Assembly (NCBI GenBank): GCA_963773685.1
Contig: CAVZBY010000011.1
Coordinates: 372,001-436,000 of the forward strand
DNA from: JALHVH01 sp963773685
GTDB taxonomy: Bacteria > Acidobacteriota > Aminicenantia > Aminicenantales > Saccharicenantaceae
Reading direction: 5' to 3'
DNA: 64,000 bases
A program made the position numbers and the translations under genes. The notes under the pieces are model-generated. The model saw nothing but the letters and a program-made list of their open reading frames with translations, was not told the origin of the DNA and did not search any database. This document shows, piece by piece, positions 24,275-33,659 of this stretch (its first letter is position 1; each line of letters starts with the position of its first letter).

Positions 24275-26803
24275 TCAGGAGATGAACCTCTCCCGGGTCA
24301 ACGCGTAGACCGCTCCTTTGATTCCGAACATCCCGCCGGCGATGTCCTGGGGGCGGGGATTTTTCCCTTCGACGAACGGAATGGTGATGACGAGACGCTT
24401 CTTCTTCCAGTCCGCATCGATGACGACGCCTGCGGGTTGGGAAGCCTTGGTGCCCGCGATCACGGCCTTGAGGTCCCGGACTATCGGCCGCTTCCCGGCC
24501 TTCGTCAGGGCTTCCGCGATCTCCGGGTCCCGGAGGTCGAGCGCATAAGCGGCGGCCCTCAGGACCCGGCTCAGAGCGGGAGCCCCGGGGCCGAGCCTTT
24601 CCGCCGACACGATGCGGATGCCGGACGGAAGGGCCCGGTTCATACGCTTTGTGAGGATCGCGGGCTCGTACAGGAGCGGCGCGCGGAACTCCAGCGGCTC
24701 GGCCAGGCCTTCCATGCCCAGGGCCAGGGCGGGGCCATAGGTCATCAGCATCTTGGGGTGGAACCCCTGGGATTTAGCGACCTCGATTCCCGCCCTGCGG
24801 AACGCCCTCTCCAGCACATGGATGAGGTCGATATGAGAAAGGAACCTGGCGTCCCCCCGCTTGGAGTAGAGGAGCCGATACCTCTCCATGCCGGGGCTCG
24901 GAGTTCCCTGAACGGGGGGCTCCCGAAGCGTGACGCGCGGGCCCGGACTCGACGGAGCGGACGGGAGCTTGAGATGAGGGATGTCGCATGCCGCACACGG
25001 ACCACAGGTTGTTTCTCCGCAGGCGGGCGAAGGGACGCCCTCGAGGGCCATCCCGTATTCGCGGACGAGATGCTCTTTGCGGATGCCGGTCTCCATATGG
25101 TCCCAGGGGAGGCGGGCGCCCGTGTCGAGAGCGCCGCGGTAGATCCCGGGATCGACGCCCTCCCGCGCGAACGCCTCGGCCCAGAGTTCCGGCTGGAACC
25201 GGTCGCCCCAGCTGTCGAAGCGCGCCCCGGACGCCCAGGCCGACCGCAGGACCCCGTTCAGCCGGCGATCGCCCCGCGAGAAAGCCGCTTCGAGGAGAGA
25301 GACGCCGACCGGGTGCCTCTTGAACTCCACGGACCTCGATCTCCTCAGCTCCGCGCGGAGGTACTCCTGCTTGGCGGTGAGGGTCTCTCCGTCGTCCATC
25401 GCCGCCCACTGGAACGCCGTGTGGGGCTTCGGGATGAACGAGGATACGCTGAGGTGAATGCGCGGAGGCGCCCCGAGGATCTTCTGCCCCGTCCCGATGA
25501 CGTCCCGGACGAGAGCCACGATCCCAGCCAGGTCCTCGTCCGTCTCGGTCGGCAGTCCGACCATGAAATAGAGCTTGACGAGCTTCCAGCCTTTGGCGAA
25601 GGCGTAGGCCAGGGCCTCGTGGATCTCCCGGTCGTCCAACTTCTTGTTGATCACCCGCCGCAAGCGCTCGGTCCCGGCTTCGGGGACCAGGGTGAACCCG
25701 GTCTTTCGGACCTTGATGATGTTCTCGACGATCTCGGGCGAGAGTCCCCGGGGCCTCAGGGAAGACAGGGATAGTGAGATCTTCCGCCTCACGAGACCGG
25801 TCATCAGGACCCGGACCGTCTCCTCGAGACCCGGATAGTCCGAAATGGACAGGGCGGTCAGGGAAGCGTCCTCATAGCCGGTCCTGCAAAGGCTCGACCC
25901 CATGGTCCGGACGATGCGGTCGGGGTCCTTGACCCTATAGGGGAAATACAGGCTCGTCGCCTGGCAGAAACGACAGTTCTGGGGACAACCGCGGGCCGCT
26001 TCGATGGCCACGCGGTCGAACACGGCCCTCAGGCTCGGGACGACGACGTCCTCGGGGAATTCCGAGTCGCGGAACCCTTCGAGAATGCGCTTCCGGATGC
26101 GGGCTGGAGCGCCGTCCCTGGGTTCCGGGACGAGCAGCGGGGATCCCGGCGTCGGAACGGCGTCGTAAAGGGACGGAACATACGCCCCCCGGAGACCGGC
26201 GAGCTCCCGAACCGTCGCGCTCCGCGACGCGCCCGCCTCCTTCGCGGCGAGGACCTTATCCACGATCTCGAGGAAGGCCTCCTCCCCGTCCCCGGCCAAC
26301 ATCAGATCGAAGGCCTCGGCGACAGGCTCGGGATTGAAGACGCCGGGCCCGCCGGCAATGACCAGGGGCGCTTTCTCGTCCCGGTCGGCGGCCCGCGCCG
26401 CGATGCCGCCGAGGTCGAGGACCGTCAGGATATTGGAATAGTTGAGCTCATAGAGCAGGGAGAAGCCGACGACGTCGAAATCCCGGAGCGGCAGCCGGTT
26501 CTCCAGGGAATACAAAGGGATCCCGGCGCTCCGGAGGCCATTCTCGAAATCGGGCCACGGCGTGAAGACCCGTTCCGCGAGGACGTCCGGACGGGCGTTG
26601 AGGACGTGATAGAGGATCTTCTGGCCGAGATAGGACATCCCGATCTCGTAGGCATCGGGGAAGACGAGGGCGACCCGGACCTTGACCTTTCGGGGGTCCT
26701 TGCGCTTCTGGTTCCACTCCCCGCCGACGTACCTCCCGGGCTTTTCGACGGCCCGGAGGACGCGTTCCAAGCGGGAGTCGATCGTTCCGCCATGTCCGGC
26801 CAT
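24275..26803 (-). CDS. Radical SAM protein with B12-type N-terminus and DUF2344
   Basis: An 842-residue two-part protein. The first about 600 residues resemble the TIGR03960 radical SAM family: a B12-binding-like segment (VRVALVFPDAYEIGMSYLG), then the cluster motif RGCPQNCRFC near residue 270. The C-terminal about 230 residues match DUF2344 (RLLYSKRGDARFLSHIDLIHVLERAFRRAG). The two parts are separate genes in some bacteria. Function is unestablished; a role in RNA modification has been suggested for these families. The start at MAGHGG is chosen because the longer frame runs into a non-coding repeat. Confidence 0.88.
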   Translation of the reverse strand: MAGHGGTIDSRLERVLRAVEKPGRYVGGEWNQKRKDPRKVKVRVALVFPDAYEIGMSYLGQKILYHVLNARPDVLAERVFTPWPDFENGLRSAGIPLYSLENRLPLRDFDVVGFSLLYELNYSNILTVLDLGGIAARAADRDEKAPLVIAGGPGVFNPEPVAEAFDLMLAGDGEEAFLEIVDKVLAAKEAGASRSATVRELAGLRGAYVPSLYDAVPTPGSPLLVPEPRDGAPARIRKRILEGFRDSEFPEDVVVPSLRAVFDRVAIEAARGCPQNCRFCQATSLYFPYRVKDPDRIVRTMGSSLCRTGYEDASLTALSISDYPGLEETVRVLMTGLVRRKISLSLSSLRPRGLSPEIVENIIKVRKTGFTLVPEAGTERLRRVINKKLDDREIHEALAYAFAKGWKLVKLYFMVGLPTETDEDLAGIVALVRDVIGTGQKILGAPPRIHLSVSSFIPKPHTAFQWAAMDDGETLTAKQEYLRAELRRSRSVEFKRHPVGVSLLEAAFSRGDRRLNGVLRSAWASGARFDSWGDRFQPELWAEAFAREGVDPGIYRGALDTGARLPWDHMETGIRKEHLVREYGMALEGVPSPACGETTCGPCAACDIPHLKLPSAPSSPGPRVTLREPPVQGTPSPGMERYRLLYSKRGDARFLSHIDLIHVLERAFRRAGIEVAKSQGFHPKMLMTYGPALALGMEGLAEPLEFRAPLLYEPAILTKRMNRALPSGIRIVSAERLGPGAPALSRVLRAAAYALDLRDPEIAEALTKAGKRPIVRDLKAVIAGTKASQPAGVVIDADWKKKRLVITIPFVEGKNPRPQDIAGGMFGIKGAVYALTRERFIS

Positions 26804-26824
26804 GCGGCCTATGATACAAGAAAA

Positions 26825-26850
26825 GGGCGAGACAAGCGAGACAGGGCCGG
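26825..26850. repeat. GCGAGAC-type short repeat
   Basis: GGGCGAGACAAGCGAGACAG directly upstream of the radical SAM gene belongs to the same motif family as 19945-20060 and 28103-28206. Confidence 0.6.
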
Positions 26851-26864
26851 AACTTCGGCCGCGC

Positions 26865-28088
26865 TCAGCCGCGACCGGACCCGAAGATGGGTGATTCGGG
26901 CAGGAACGCGGCAAGAAGGGCGGCTCCCGCCGCCAGAACGGCCAGCCCGATGATCGGAACGGTCATTGCCCCGCCCGCCGCCGACCTCCCGGCGTTCATG
27001 GCGAAAATGAATATGATCCCCGATATCTGACCCATGACCAGGAGCATGCTGTTCGAAGTTCCTTCCGGGGCCGGATGCGTGATCTCGGCCGCGTATTGGA
27101 ACCCGATCGGCCCCGCGCTCAACAGGAAGAAGCCGAAGGTGAAGCCGGAGAACAGGAGGAGCCCGAGGCCTCCGGCGAAGCCCATCCCCAGGAGTCCCGG
27201 GATGAGCCCGATCAGGGCGGCGAGGAGGAACGGCTTACGGCGTCTCGACCTATCCGAGAAAATGGGCATGACAATGGCCCCGACGATCCCTCCGACGAGC
27301 ATCAGGCCGCCGAGGAGCCCCGCCTGGGAGATCGTGAACCCGCGGGGCCGGACGATGTCTTCGATCCAGGTCGCGACGCCGTTGAACAGGCCCAAGCCGA
27401 CGAAGAACATGGCGAGGAGGATGAGAAAATCGCGCCGGCGCATGATGGCTTTGAGTCCGTCGAACATCAGGGTGCGCTCATCCGGCCCGGCCGGAGTGGG
27501 CGGCTTCTCCCTGGCGACGAAGAGGAAAAGGATCGTGGCCACGGCCATCGCCGCGCCGTAGAAGAGGAGCATGCGCTGCATGCCGACGCGGAGGAACAGG
27601 TAGGGGCTGAGCAGCATCGCGGCGAGCGGGCCCAGATAGAGGGCCAGCGTCCCCAGGCCGGATGCCGTGGCCCGCTCCCCGGGAGGGAACCAGCGGGCGG
27701 CCACTTTGGTAATGGCCCCGATAACGAACGGCTGGCCGATGGCGATACCCGCCTGGGAGACAAGGACCAGGGTGAAGTCCGAGGCGAAGACCCCCCGGGC
27801 CAGGGCGAAGACGGCCGAGAGGAGGGCGCCGATGCCGACCGCGGCCTTGAACCCCCAAGTGTCGATGACCCAGGCCGAGGGCAGGACGACCAGGATGTAA
27901 ACGACCATGAAGACCATGGACAGGAGGCCGATGTTCAGGTCGGACGTTCCGAAGTGCTTGGCGGCGGCGCTCGTGATGGGGGCGAACGAGATCCAGAGGA
28001 TCTGGGTCATCGCCGCGACCAGGACGAAGGCGGAAAGGACGACCCAGCGATAGCCGTAGACTCGAGTCCCTTTCGTTCCGTCGTTCAT
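26865..28088 (-). CDS. Major facilitator superfamily transporter
   Basis: A 407-residue integral membrane carrier with about 12 hydrophobic segments. It starts GYRWVVLSAFVLVAAMTQILW, and the loop FSDRSRRRKPFLLA between the two halves matches the MFS G-x-x-x-D/R-x-x-R-R-K loop. Similarity is to the nitrate/nitrite or metabolite:H+ subfamilies, but the substrate is not inferable. Start has AGGAGG seven bases upstream. Its 3' end runs into the repeat before the radical SAM gene. Confidence 0.88.
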   Translation of the reverse strand: MNDGTKGTRVYGYRWVVLSAFVLVAAMTQILWISFAPITSAAAKHFGTSDLNIGLLSMVFMVVYILVVLPSAWVIDTWGFKAAVGIGALLSAVFALARGVFASDFTLVLVSQAGIAIGQPFVIGAITKVAARWFPPGERATASGLGTLALYLGPLAAMLLSPYLFLRVGMQRMLLFYGAAMAVATILFLFVAREKPPTPAGPDERTLMFDGLKAIMRRRDFLILLAMFFVGLGLFNGVATWIEDIVRPRGFTISQAGLLGGLMLVGGIVGAIVMPIFSDRSRRRKPFLLAALIGLIPGLLGMGFAGGLGLLLFSGFTFGFFLLSAGPIGFQYAAEITHPAPEGTSNSMLLVMGQISGIIFIFAMNAGRSAAGGAMTVPIIGLAVLAAGAALLAAFLPESPIFGSGRG

Positions 28089-28102
28089 GCTTGCCTCCTC
28101 TT

Positions 28103-28206
28103 CAACCTTCCCGTCTCGCTATTCTCGCTTGTTTCGCCCTTATTATGGCGCTTTGAACATTCCTCTTGTCTCGCTTTTCTCGCGCGTCTCGCTCGTCTCG
28201 CTCTTA
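28103..28206. repeat. GCGAGAC repeat cluster between MFS and rodA
   Basis: This gap contains at least five copies of TCTCGC/GCGAGA-type units, including GTCTCGCTCGTCTCGCTC near 28188-28203, interspersed with TTATTAT. On the minus strand the unit reads AGCGAGACGAGCGAGACG. It is the densest of three clusters of this family. No coding potential is seen. Confidence 0.7.
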
Positions 28207-29298
28207 TTATATGTTCGCGAATCGCCGCATCCGGACGTTGAGGACAAGGCCGATGGCGATGAAATTCGACAGCAGTGAGGAGCCGCCGTAACTCAGCAGG
28301 GGCAGCGGCACGCCCGTCACCGGGAACAGCCCGATGATCATCATGACGTTGACGAAGAACTGGAAAGCGATGAGCATCGAGGCCATGAAGACGATATAGA
28401 CGCCGGCCCTGTCGCGGGCGTGGGACGCCGAAGCGAACATCCGGGCCAGCATCAGGAAGTAAGCCAGAAGGACGAGGAACACGCCGACGAACCCGGTCTC
28501 CTCCCCGATCACCGAGAAGATGAAATCCGTGTGACGGGCCGGGAGGAACCGGAGCTGGCTCTGCGATCCCCGTCCGAATCCCTTCCCGGTCAGTCCGCCC
28601 GAGCCGATGGCGATCTTGGACTGCAGGATATGATAGCCGGCGCCTCTGGGGTCCTGGCCCGGATTGACCAGCGTCGTCAGCCGCCGCTTCTGATAATCCC
28701 GGAGGCCGAAGTTCCAGCCGACGACGCCCGCCGCCACCGCGGCGACGAGGAGGATGGCGATGGTCTTCTTCTTCAGGCCGGCCAGGAAGAAGGCCGCGAG
28801 AAGGATGGGGAGGAAGGTCATGGCCGTCCCGAGATCGGGCTGGGCGGCCACGAAGAGGACAGGAACGACGACGATGAGGAGAGCCTCGGCCGCGATTCGC
28901 GTGCCGAGGGTGGTCTTCTTGTATTCCGAGAACAGGCGGGCGAGGAGAAGGATGACGGCCAGCTTGGCCACCTCCGAGGGCTGGATCTGAAAGAACGGGA
29001 GCGTGATCCAGCTCTTGGTATGGGCGACCAGCCGGGCGAAGAGGAGCATGCCGGCGAGGACGACGAGCGCGGCCAGGTAGAAATAGAGCGAGAACGTCAT
29101 CAGGACCTTGTAATCGATCGCCAGGACGACGAACAGGACGGCCAGGCTGAACAGGAGCCAGATGAGCTGCCTGACGTAATAGCCCCCCGGCAGGAAATGC
29201 GACGAGCTGTAGATGAAGATGATGCCGATGACAGCGTTGAGCAGGGCGAGCCCGATGAGGACCCAATCGATGTCCCGGAACACGCGCCTATCGATCAT
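28207..29298 (-). CDS. rodA: Rod-shape peptidoglycan glycosyltransferase RodA
   Basis: SEDS-family polytopic membrane protein that polymerises glycan strands with PBP2 during elongation (363 aa). About ten transmembrane segments are visible. Family motifs include PSEVAKLAVILLLARL, QPDLGTAMTFLPI, RGAGYHILQSKIAIGSGGLTGKGFG and GVPLPLLSYGGSSLLSNF near the end. Its start overlaps the mrdA stop by 11 bases, completing mreB-mreC-mreD-mrdA-rodA order. Confidence 0.96.
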   Translation of the reverse strand: MIDRRVFRDIDWVLIGLALLNAVIGIIFIYSSSHFLPGGYYVRQLIWLLFSLAVLFVVLAIDYKVLMTFSLYFYLAALVVLAGMLLFARLVAHTKSWITLPFFQIQPSEVAKLAVILLLARLFSEYKKTTLGTRIAAEALLIVVVPVLFVAAQPDLGTAMTFLPILLAAFFLAGLKKKTIAILLVAAVAAGVVGWNFGLRDYQKRRLTTLVNPGQDPRGAGYHILQSKIAIGSGGLTGKGFGRGSQSQLRFLPARHTDFIFSVIGEETGFVGVFLVLLAYFLMLARMFASASHARDRAGVYIVFMASMLIAFQFFVNVMMIIGLFPVTGVPLPLLSYGGSSLLSNFIAIGLVLNVRMRRFANI

Positions 29299-31087
29299 AT
29301 TTCTTCCTGTAGAGATCGAAGATCCGGCCGGCCAGGGGCGCGGCGGCGACCCCGCCTCCCCCGCCGAACTCGACGAGGACCGTGACCACGACCTTCGGGT
29401 CCGACATCGGGGCGAAGCCCGAAAACCAGGAGTGCGTCTTCTTGACCTCCCGGCCCTGCTGGGCGAGCCTTTCGGCCAGTTCCTTGCCGATCCATTGCGT
29501 GGACCCCGTCTTTCCGCAGACGTCGAAGCCTTCGACGCGCGCCCCGCGCCCCGTCCCTTCGGCGTTGACGGACATCCACATGCCTTTGATGACCGATTCG
29601 AAGGCGCCGGCTTTCATGGAGACCCGCTCTCCTAGGACGCCTGGGGCGCCCTCCTCAGCCACGAGGCGGGGCGTCACGGGGACCCCCCGGTTTGCGACGC
29701 AGGCGGTCATCTCCGCGATCTGAAGCGGCGTGACGAGGAGCGGGCCCTGGCCGATCGCGACCGAGATGGTCTCGCCGCGATACCAGACCGTCCCCGTCGT
29801 TCTCTTCTTCCAATCCGGGTCGGGAACGAGGCCCTCCTTCTCGCCCGGGATGTCGATGCCCGTCTTCCGCCCGAATCCCAAGGTCCGCGCGTAGGCGGCG
29901 ATCGGCACGATGCCCATCCTCTGCCCCAGACTGTAAAAATAGATATTGCAGGAGTTCCGGATGGCTTCGACGAGGTTCATGGAGCCGTGGCCTGGCTTGA
30001 ACCAGCACGACCGGACGGTCCCGTAGATCTCCTTGCTCCCGCTGCAAAAAACGGTCGTTTCCGGGTTCACATAGCCTGCGTCAAGACCGGCCAGGGCCAT
30101 GACGATCTTGAAGATGGAGCCGGGAGAGTAGAGGCCGCGGATCGCCCTGTTCTCCAGGGGGAAGCTCGGGTCGCCGACAAGGCTCATCCACTCTTCGGGT
30201 GTGAACCTGTTGATGAAACGGGCCGGGTCGAAATTCGGATAGCTGGCCAGGGCGAGAACGTCCCCGCTCTTCGGGTCCAGGACGACGACGGCGCCCTCCT
30301 TGCCTTCGAGAACCTCCTCGGCCATGCGCTGGAGGTCGAAATCCAGGGTCAGCCGCACGCTCCCGCCCCGCCTCGGCTCCTCGCGCGTCATGACCCCGCG
30401 GCTCCTGCCGAAGCTGTCGACGACCTCGAGCAGGCGCCCGTCCTCCCCGCGCAGGGTCTCCTCGTACTGCCGCTCGATGCCCGTCTTCCCGATCATGTCC
30501 CCCATCCGCCGGCCCTGGCCCTGCTCGGATCGGAGCTCCTCGGTCGAGATCTCCTGGAGATAGCCCAGGACATGGGCCGTCGACGACCCGAAGGGATACG
30601 ACCGCCGGGGCTCGATCCCGACTTCGAGCTCCGGGAAGTCCGATTTCCGGGCCTCGATCCGGGCGACCTCCTCGGTGGTCAGCCCGTCCTTGACGACGAC
30701 GGGCTCGAACGCGGGGATGTCCCGGTACTTGTCGATCCGGGCCCGGAGATCGTCCTCGGAGATCTCCAGCAGGCGGGCCACGTTCCGGCAGGTCCTTGCC
30801 AGGTCCTTGACGTTCTCCCGGATGATCGAGACCTTGAACCCGGCCGTGTTGTCGGCGAGGATGATCTGGCCGCTCCGGTCCGTGATGACGCCGCGGGGCG
30901 CCGGGAGCGCCCTCTCCCTGAGCCGGTTGGCCTCGGACATCCGCCAATACTTCTGATGTTCGAGGACCTGGACCTTCCAGTAGTAGGCAAGGAGCACCGC
31001 GAATAGAAGGGCCACGACGATGAACGCGATCCGGACCCGCCGGAGGACGAGCGAAAGGTCCTCGTAGATCTTTTCTTTCCGGAGCAT
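29288..31087 (-). CDS. mrdA: Penicillin-binding protein 2 (elongation transpeptidase)
   Basis: Class B PBP, DD-transpeptidase of the elongasome (599 aa). One N-terminal transmembrane helix (RIAFIVVALLFAVLLAYYW) is followed by the pedestal and transpeptidase domains. Active-site motifs: Ser324-Lys327 in YSPGSIFKI, RNSCNIYF (SxN) and CGKTGSTQW (KTG). The start MLRKEKIYEDL is 8 bases after the mreD stop; a longer frame overlaps mreD and is rejected. It lies in the mre operon. Confidence 0.96.
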   Translation of the reverse strand: MLRKEKIYEDLSLVLRRVRIAFIVVALLFAVLLAYYWKVQVLEHQKYWRMSEANRLRERALPAPRGVITDRSGQIILADNTAGFKVSIIRENVKDLARTCRNVARLLEISEDDLRARIDKYRDIPAFEPVVVKDGLTTEEVARIEARKSDFPELEVGIEPRRSYPFGSSTAHVLGYLQEISTEELRSEQGQGRRMGDMIGKTGIERQYEETLRGEDGRLLEVVDSFGRSRGVMTREEPRRGGSVRLTLDFDLQRMAEEVLEGKEGAVVVLDPKSGDVLALASYPNFDPARFINRFTPEEWMSLVGDPSFPLENRAIRGLYSPGSIFKIVMALAGLDAGYVNPETTVFCSGSKEIYGTVRSCWFKPGHGSMNLVEAIRNSCNIYFYSLGQRMGIVPIAAYARTLGFGRKTGIDIPGEKEGLVPDPDWKKRTTGTVWYRGETISVAIGQGPLLVTPLQIAEMTACVANRGVPVTPRLVAEEGAPGVLGERVSMKAGAFESVIKGMWMSVNAEGTGRGARVEGFDVCGKTGSTQWIGKELAERLAQQGREVKKTHSWFSGFAPMSDPKVVVTVLVEFGGGGGVAAAPLAGRIFDLYRKKYDR

Positions 31088-31095
31088 CTTCGATC

Positions 31096-31587
31096 CTACG
31101 CCTTCGCCGCCTTGAGCTTCCGGACAAGGGCGAGGATCGCGCTTCCGAGCGCAGCCGTCACCAGGGGCTGAAAGAGGACCAGCGCGTTCCCCGAGGCCAT
31201 CTTCCGCGAGAAGACGAGGGCGTACAGGAAGGTCCAGACCGCCAGCTCGCCGGCGGAACAGATGAAGATGAAGACGAAGTTCCGGAACGAGGGGCCGATG
31301 TGCAGCTTCCTCGAGACGTATCCCGCCGCGAAGCCCATGAGGGTCTTGGACAGGCCGGCCACGCCGAAGACGCCGAGCGAGAACGAGTCCTGGAGGAGCC
31401 CGCATACCGTTCCCAGAACGGCCCCGAAAACCTCTCCCTTCCAGGCGGCGAAGAGGATGACGACCAGGGAGAAGGCGTTGAAGACGAGCACGAGGGGGGG
31501 GTAGGCCCGGCCGGCGAGGCTGTACAGGAGGAAAGCCCCCAGGGCCGCGGCCGCGGCCGCCAGGATGTCCCTCAGAAGATCTCGCAT
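31096..31587 (-). CDS. mreD: Rod-shape-determining protein MreD
   Basis: A 163-residue membrane protein with about five transmembrane helices (RDILAAAAAALGAFLLYSL, then GVAGLSKTLMGFAAGYVS). MreD proteins are weakly conserved; position between mreC and mrdA, size and topology support the call. It starts one base after the mreC stop. Confidence 0.88.
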   Translation of the reverse strand: MRDLLRDILAAAAAALGAFLLYSLAGRAYPPLVLVFNAFSLVVILFAAWKGEVFGAVLGTVCGLLQDSFSLGVFGVAGLSKTLMGFAAGYVSRKLHIGPSFRNFVFIFICSAGELAVWTFLYALVFSRKMASGNALVLFQPLVTAALGSAILALVRKLKAAKA

Positions 31588-31588
31588 C

Positions 31589-32425
31589 TCAGAACAGCTC
31601 CTCGAACCGCTCGGTGATCACCGCTACCTGGCCCAGGTCGTTGAAGCGGAAGAACGGAGTGACGAGGATCGTCTTGAACAGGGAGGCGTCCGTGATGACC
31701 GAGGCGATGCGCCCGACGCGGATCCCGGGGGGAAAGAGCTTGTCGAACCCGGTGGTCAGGAGGTCCTCTCCCTCCTGTCCGCCCGGGGTCGTGTTCATCA
31801 CGTAACGGAGCCGGCAGCCTCCGGCGGCGTCGCCGCCCAGGACGCCGACGATCCGGTCCGTCCCAGAGACGACGCTCACGCCGGCCTCGTCGTCCGTGAT
31901 GAGCTGGACCTTCGCCTCGCGGAGGGATACGGGCTCGACGACCCTCCCGACCAGGCTGCCGTGCCGGTCGCAGACCGCCATGTTGGCCCGGACCCCGTCC
32001 GCGGCACCCCGGTTGATGACGAGGGACCTGTAGGGATCGCTTGCGTCCAGACCGATGACCCGGGCCGCGAGGAACGTCTTTTTAAGGGCGGCCAGGTTCT
32101 CTCGGATCTGCGCCTCGCCCTGGAGGAAGCCCAGGCGCTCCCGGAGGAAGAGATTCTCCTGACGGGCGAAGAAGAGCTCCTTGAGGAGCCTCTGATTCTC
32201 GGCCCGGACGCCGCGGAGCCGGAAGAATCCGTTCCAGGAGCCGGCGACCGCCGCCGCGGCCCCGGCCGCCGCCCGCTGGACGGGCGCGAAGACGCCGAAG
32301 AGGGCCCGGTGAAAGAGCGTCCGTTCGGCCCCCAGCGGGACCTGGACGGAGATGAGGACGAGGTGGGCAAAGACCAGGACGCCGAGGACGATGGCGTTCT
32401 TTCTGTCCTTCCAGAACCGAGGCAT
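31589..32425 (-). CDS. mreC: Rod-shape-determining protein MreC
   Basis: A 278-residue bitopic protein linking MreB to the periplasmic wall synthases. One N-terminal transmembrane helix (VLGVLVFAHLVLIS) is followed by a coiled coil (RAENQRLLKELFFARQENLFLRERL), then the beta-rich domain with VIGLDASDPYRSLVINRGAADGVRANMAV and LVGRVVEPVS. It lies 19 bases after mreB. Confidence 0.95.
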   Translation of the reverse strand: MPRFWKDRKNAIVLGVLVFAHLVLISVQVPLGAERTLFHRALFGVFAPVQRAAAGAAAAVAGSWNGFFRLRGVRAENQRLLKELFFARQENLFLRERLGFLQGEAQIRENLAALKKTFLAARVIGLDASDPYRSLVINRGAADGVRANMAVCDRHGSLVGRVVEPVSLREAKVQLITDDEAGVSVVSGTDRIVGVLGGDAAGGCRLRYVMNTTPGGQEGEDLLTTGFDKLFPPGIRVGRIASVITDASLFKTILVTPFFRFNDLGQVAVITERFEELF

Positions 32426-32444
32426 GGACCTCTTCGGACCCCGG

Positions 32445-33476
32445 CTAGATGAGGGAGATCTTCTTCAGGAGCTCGAGATCGTCCAGCATCTTGCCCGCCC
32501 CGAGGACGACGCTCGTCAGGGGGTCGTCCGTGATGAAGACGGGGAGCTGGGTCTCTTCGCGGATGCGCTTGTCCAGGTTCTTGAGCAGGGCGCCCCCGCC
32601 CGTCAGGATGATGCCCCGGTCGATGATGTCGGCCGAGAGCTCGGGCGGCGTCCGCTCGAGCGCGATCCGGATGGCGTTGATGATGGACGCCACGACCTCC
32701 TCGATCGATTCCCGGATCTCCTGGTCGTCCACGACGATGGTCTTCGGGATGCCCTCGCGGAGGTCGCGCCCCTTGATCTCCATCGTCAGGGGCTCGTCGA
32801 GAGGATAGGCGGACCCGATCTGGAGCTTCACCTGTTCGGCCGTCCGCTCGCCGATGAGGAGGTTATACTTCTTCTTCAGGTAATGGATGATGGACTCGTC
32901 CATCTCGTTGCCGGCCGTGCGGATGGAGTGGTTGAAGACGATGCCGTCGAGCGAGATGACGGCGATGTCCGTCGTGCCGCCGCCGATATCGACGACCATG
33001 TTCCCCGTGGGCTCGGAGATGGGGAGGCCGGCGCCGATCGCGGCGGACATGGGCTGTTCGATGAGATAGACCTCGGACGCCTTGGCCCTCATGGCGACGT
33101 CCTTGACCGCCCGGCGCTCGACCTGGGTGATCCCGGTCGGGATGCCGATGACGATCCGCGGCCGGAGGAGGAACCCCCGGTTGTTCATCGCCCGCCGGAT
33201 GAAGAAATCGAGCATCTTCTCGGCGATCTCGAAATCGGCGATGACGCCGTCGCGCATCGGCTTGATGGCGATGACGGTGTTGGGCGTCTTTCCCAGCATT
33301 TCCTTGGCCCGGGCGCCCACGGCCTCCACCTTCCCCGTCGCCTTGTTGATGACGACGATGGAGGGCTCCTGGACGATGATCCCCTTGCCCTTCAGGAAGA
33401 CCAGCGTATTGGCCGTCCCGAGGTCGATGGCCAGGTCGCAGAAAAACCGGCTTTTCATCCAGCTCATTAGACTCAT
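32445..33476 (-). CDS. mreB: Rod-shape actin homologue MreB
   Basis: Cytoskeletal ATPase that organises the elongasome (343 aa). Phosphate-1 motif AIDLGTANTLVF, the adenosine and phosphate-2 motif MVVDIGGGTTDIAVIS, IGERTAEQVKLQIGSAYPL and ILTGGGALLKNLD are all present. An upstream in-frame start at 33533 lies before the promoter -10 box, so the start MSLMSW at 33476 (AAGG eight bases upstream) is chosen. First gene of the wall operon. Confidence 0.96.
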   Translation of the reverse strand: MSLMSWMKSRFFCDLAIDLGTANTLVFLKGKGIIVQEPSIVVINKATGKVEAVGARAKEMLGKTPNTVIAIKPMRDGVIADFEIAEKMLDFFIRRAMNNRGFLLRPRIVIGIPTGITQVERRAVKDVAMRAKASEVYLIEQPMSAAIGAGLPISEPTGNMVVDIGGGTTDIAVISLDGIVFNHSIRTAGNEMDESIIHYLKKKYNLLIGERTAEQVKLQIGSAYPLDEPLTMEIKGRDLREGIPKTIVVDDQEIRESIEEVVASIINAIRIALERTPPELSADIIDRGIILTGGGALLKNLDKRIREETQLPVFITDDPLTSVVLGAGKMLDDLELLKKISLI

Positions 33477-33504
33477 CGGCATATCCTTATGATCACAAAG
33501 GCCA

Positions 33505-33533
33505 TATTTAGCACAATTTATCGATTCCGGCAA
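33505..33533 (-). promoter_or_regulatory. Promoter for the mreBCD-mrdA-rodA operon
   Basis: On the minus strand TTGCCG (33528-33533) and TAAATA (33505-33510) have a 17-base spacer, 28 bases before the chosen mreB start. Confidence 0.65.
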
Positions 33534-33593
33534 CAGGATTCGCCGAAATAGGGGGCCGGGGCGCCGCCTCGAGGCCCCGGGCCGCCTTCGGGC

Positions 33594-33623
33594 TTGACTT
33601 TACGCCGGGAATTCCCGTATACA
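33594..33623 (+). promoter_or_regulatory. Promoter for the OPT transporter gene
   Basis: TTGACT (33594-33599) and TATACA (33618-33623) with an 18-base spacer, 36 bases before the ATG. It is divergent from the mreB promoter. Confidence 0.7.
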
Positions 33624-33659
33624 TGGGGCTTGGGAAAATCCATCGTCAAGGAGCGCTTG

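Noticed and set aside
26804..26914. Extended N-terminus of the radical SAM protein from a TTG start
   Set aside because: The extension is encoded by a GCGAGAC repeat and the end of the MFS gene and has no similarity to the family; the ATG at 26803 gives the expected N-terminus.
28103..28206. CRISPR array
   Set aside because: Repeat units are 7-18 bases, irregular and without unique spacers of constant length; no cas genes are present.
33477..33533. Upstream MreB start
   Set aside because: It lies at or before the -10 and -35 boxes of the mreB promoter and adds 19 residues not seen in MreB proteins.
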